A stretch of 28,645 bases of DNA from a virus, in IMG/VR virus record IMGVR_UViG_3300025687_000227, positions 1-28,645 of that record, one strand, 5' to 3'. This document shows positions 28,421 through 28,645 of the stretch, piece after piece; within the stretch, counting starts at the first letter, position 1, and every line of letters starts with the position of its first letter. The notes beneath the pieces are model-generated. The model was given only the letters and a program-made list of their open reading frames with translations, did no database searches and was not told the DNA's origin. The translations under genes were made by a program, and so were the position numbers.

Positions 28421-28449
28421 TTGACAAGACAGGCAGGGTGTGATAGACT
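28421..28449 (+). promoter_or_regulatory. Sigma70-type promoter of tRNA-Gln and tRNA-Glu
   Basis: TTGACA (28421-28426), 17 bp, TAGACT (28444-28449), then GTAGTCACGATGGAGA. tRNA-Gln starts at 28466; tRNA-Glu probably shares the transcript. Confidence 0.85.
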
Positions 28450-28465
28450 GTAGTCACGATGGAGA

Positions 28466-28541
28466 TGAGGTGTAGTTCAATTGGCAGAGCCCCGGATTTT
28501 GATTCCGGTAGTTGTAGGTTCGAGTCCTACCACCTCAACCA
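28466..28541 (+). tRNA. tRNA-Gln (anticodon UUG)
   Basis: 76 bases with CCA. Perfect acceptor TGAGGTG/CACCTCA, D arm GTTC/GAGC, anticodon stem CCGGA/TCCGG with loop TTTTGAT, T arm GTAGG/CCTAC. Decodes CAA/CAG. Confidence 0.95.
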
Positions 28542-28565
28542 CAATATAAAAAGAAAGTTTTATGT

Positions 28566-28640
28566 GCTCGCATAGTTTAACGGTTAGAACGCTGGGTTTT
28601 CATCCCGGTAGTCGGGGTTCGATTCCCCGTGCGAGTACCA
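28566..28640 (+). tRNA. tRNA-Glu (anticodon UUC)
   Basis: 75 bases with CCA. Acceptor GCTCGCA/TGCGAGT (first pair G-U), D arm GTTT/GAAC, anticodon stem CTGGG/CCCGG with loop TTTTCAT, T arm CGGGG/CCCCG. Decodes GAA/GAG. No separate promoter is visible in the short gap after tRNA-Gln. Confidence 0.93.
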
Positions 28641-28645
28641 AATAT

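Noticed and set aside
1-28645. CRISPR arrays, insertion sequences, attachment sites
   Set aside because: No spaced direct repeats, transposase frame or terminal inverted repeats were seen. The tRNAs at the right edge could hold an attachment site, but no partner sequence is visible in the window.

Overview
The window looks like part of the genome of a large tailed bacteriophage (Caudoviricetes) infecting a bacterium, probably Gram-negative and quite possibly marine or environmental. All supported genes lie on the + strand, are tightly packed, and often overlap by 4-32 bases (ATGA, TAATG, ATGNNNTGA). Replication, nucleotide, chaperone and protease genes are mixed with many small phage-type proteins, three clustered tRNAs and strong sigma70-type promoters. 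No capsid, portal, terminase or tail gene can be recognised here, so the phage call rests on genome style and on families such as DUF3310, ThyX, phage ClpP and small phage orphans.

Layout. (1) 1-8.3 kb, DNA and nucleotide metabolism: a 5'-truncated bacterial-type DNA polymerase III alpha subunit (dnaE), a compact adenylosuccinate synthetase, dUTPase, a ClpP-like protease, ThyX, several small proteins (including a 21-residue cysteine-rich microprotein, DUF3310, a DUF1415-like protein and a zinc-ribbon protein), and an IMP dehydrogenase/GMP reductase family enzyme. (2) 8.3-8.9 kb, two small regulators: a ribbon-helix-helix-like protein and a Cys-rich sigma70-region-4-like protein. (3) 8.9-13.7 kb: an acidic, probably virion-associated protein, a terminator that overlaps a promoter, a membrane protein, a second ClpP, a 451-residue protein of unknown function, and GroEL under a near-perfect promoter. 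(4) 13.7-16.5 kb: small proteins, a mannose-6-phosphate isomerase-type cupin, and a protein with a PcfJ-like core. (5) 16.5-18.5 kb: two consecutive lipoproteins, a trypsin-fold serine protease and a von Willebrand A protein ending in a GDDDDSAE tail. (6) 18.5-23 kb: small proteins, a eukaryote-like HAD phosphomannomutase, a multidomain protein with a capsid-targeting-like leader and a nucleotidyltransferase domain, Nudix, and further small proteins. (7) 23-25.4 kb: short accessory genes with their own promoters. (8) 25.4-28.6 kb: a cassette with an EcoRI/MunI-like endonuclease, a Dam-class adenine methyltransferase, a ParB-like protein and tRNA-Lys(UUU), tRNA-Gln(UUG) and tRNA-Glu(UUC).

How the genes work together. 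ThyX and dUTPase supply dTMP and protect against uracil. The PurA-type enzyme and the IMPDH/GMPR enzyme both act at IMP and could shift purines between G and A. DnaE would use the dNTPs. GroEL and two ClpP proteins suggest phage-controlled protein quality control. The phosphomannomutase and cupin suggest mannose-phosphate interconversion. The lipoproteins could alter the host envelope. The R-M-like pair could attack host or competitor DNA while protecting the phage genome.

Regulation. TTGACA-like boxes followed at 17 bp (16 bp for groEL) by TANNNT boxes occur 14 times and point to host sigma70-type transcription. A different motif, CTATTTA, lies just upstream of five genes, several of which encode proteins with leader-like or virion-like ends, and may be a late-promoter element. 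No stretch longer than about 160 bases lacks a gene, tRNA or regulatory element. The most unusual points are the EcoRI-like endonuclease next to a Dam-class methyltransferase, the two IMP-node enzymes in one phage, the leader-peptide proteins, and the envelope lipoprotein pair whose style resembles Myxococcota/Deltaproteobacteria lipoproteins.
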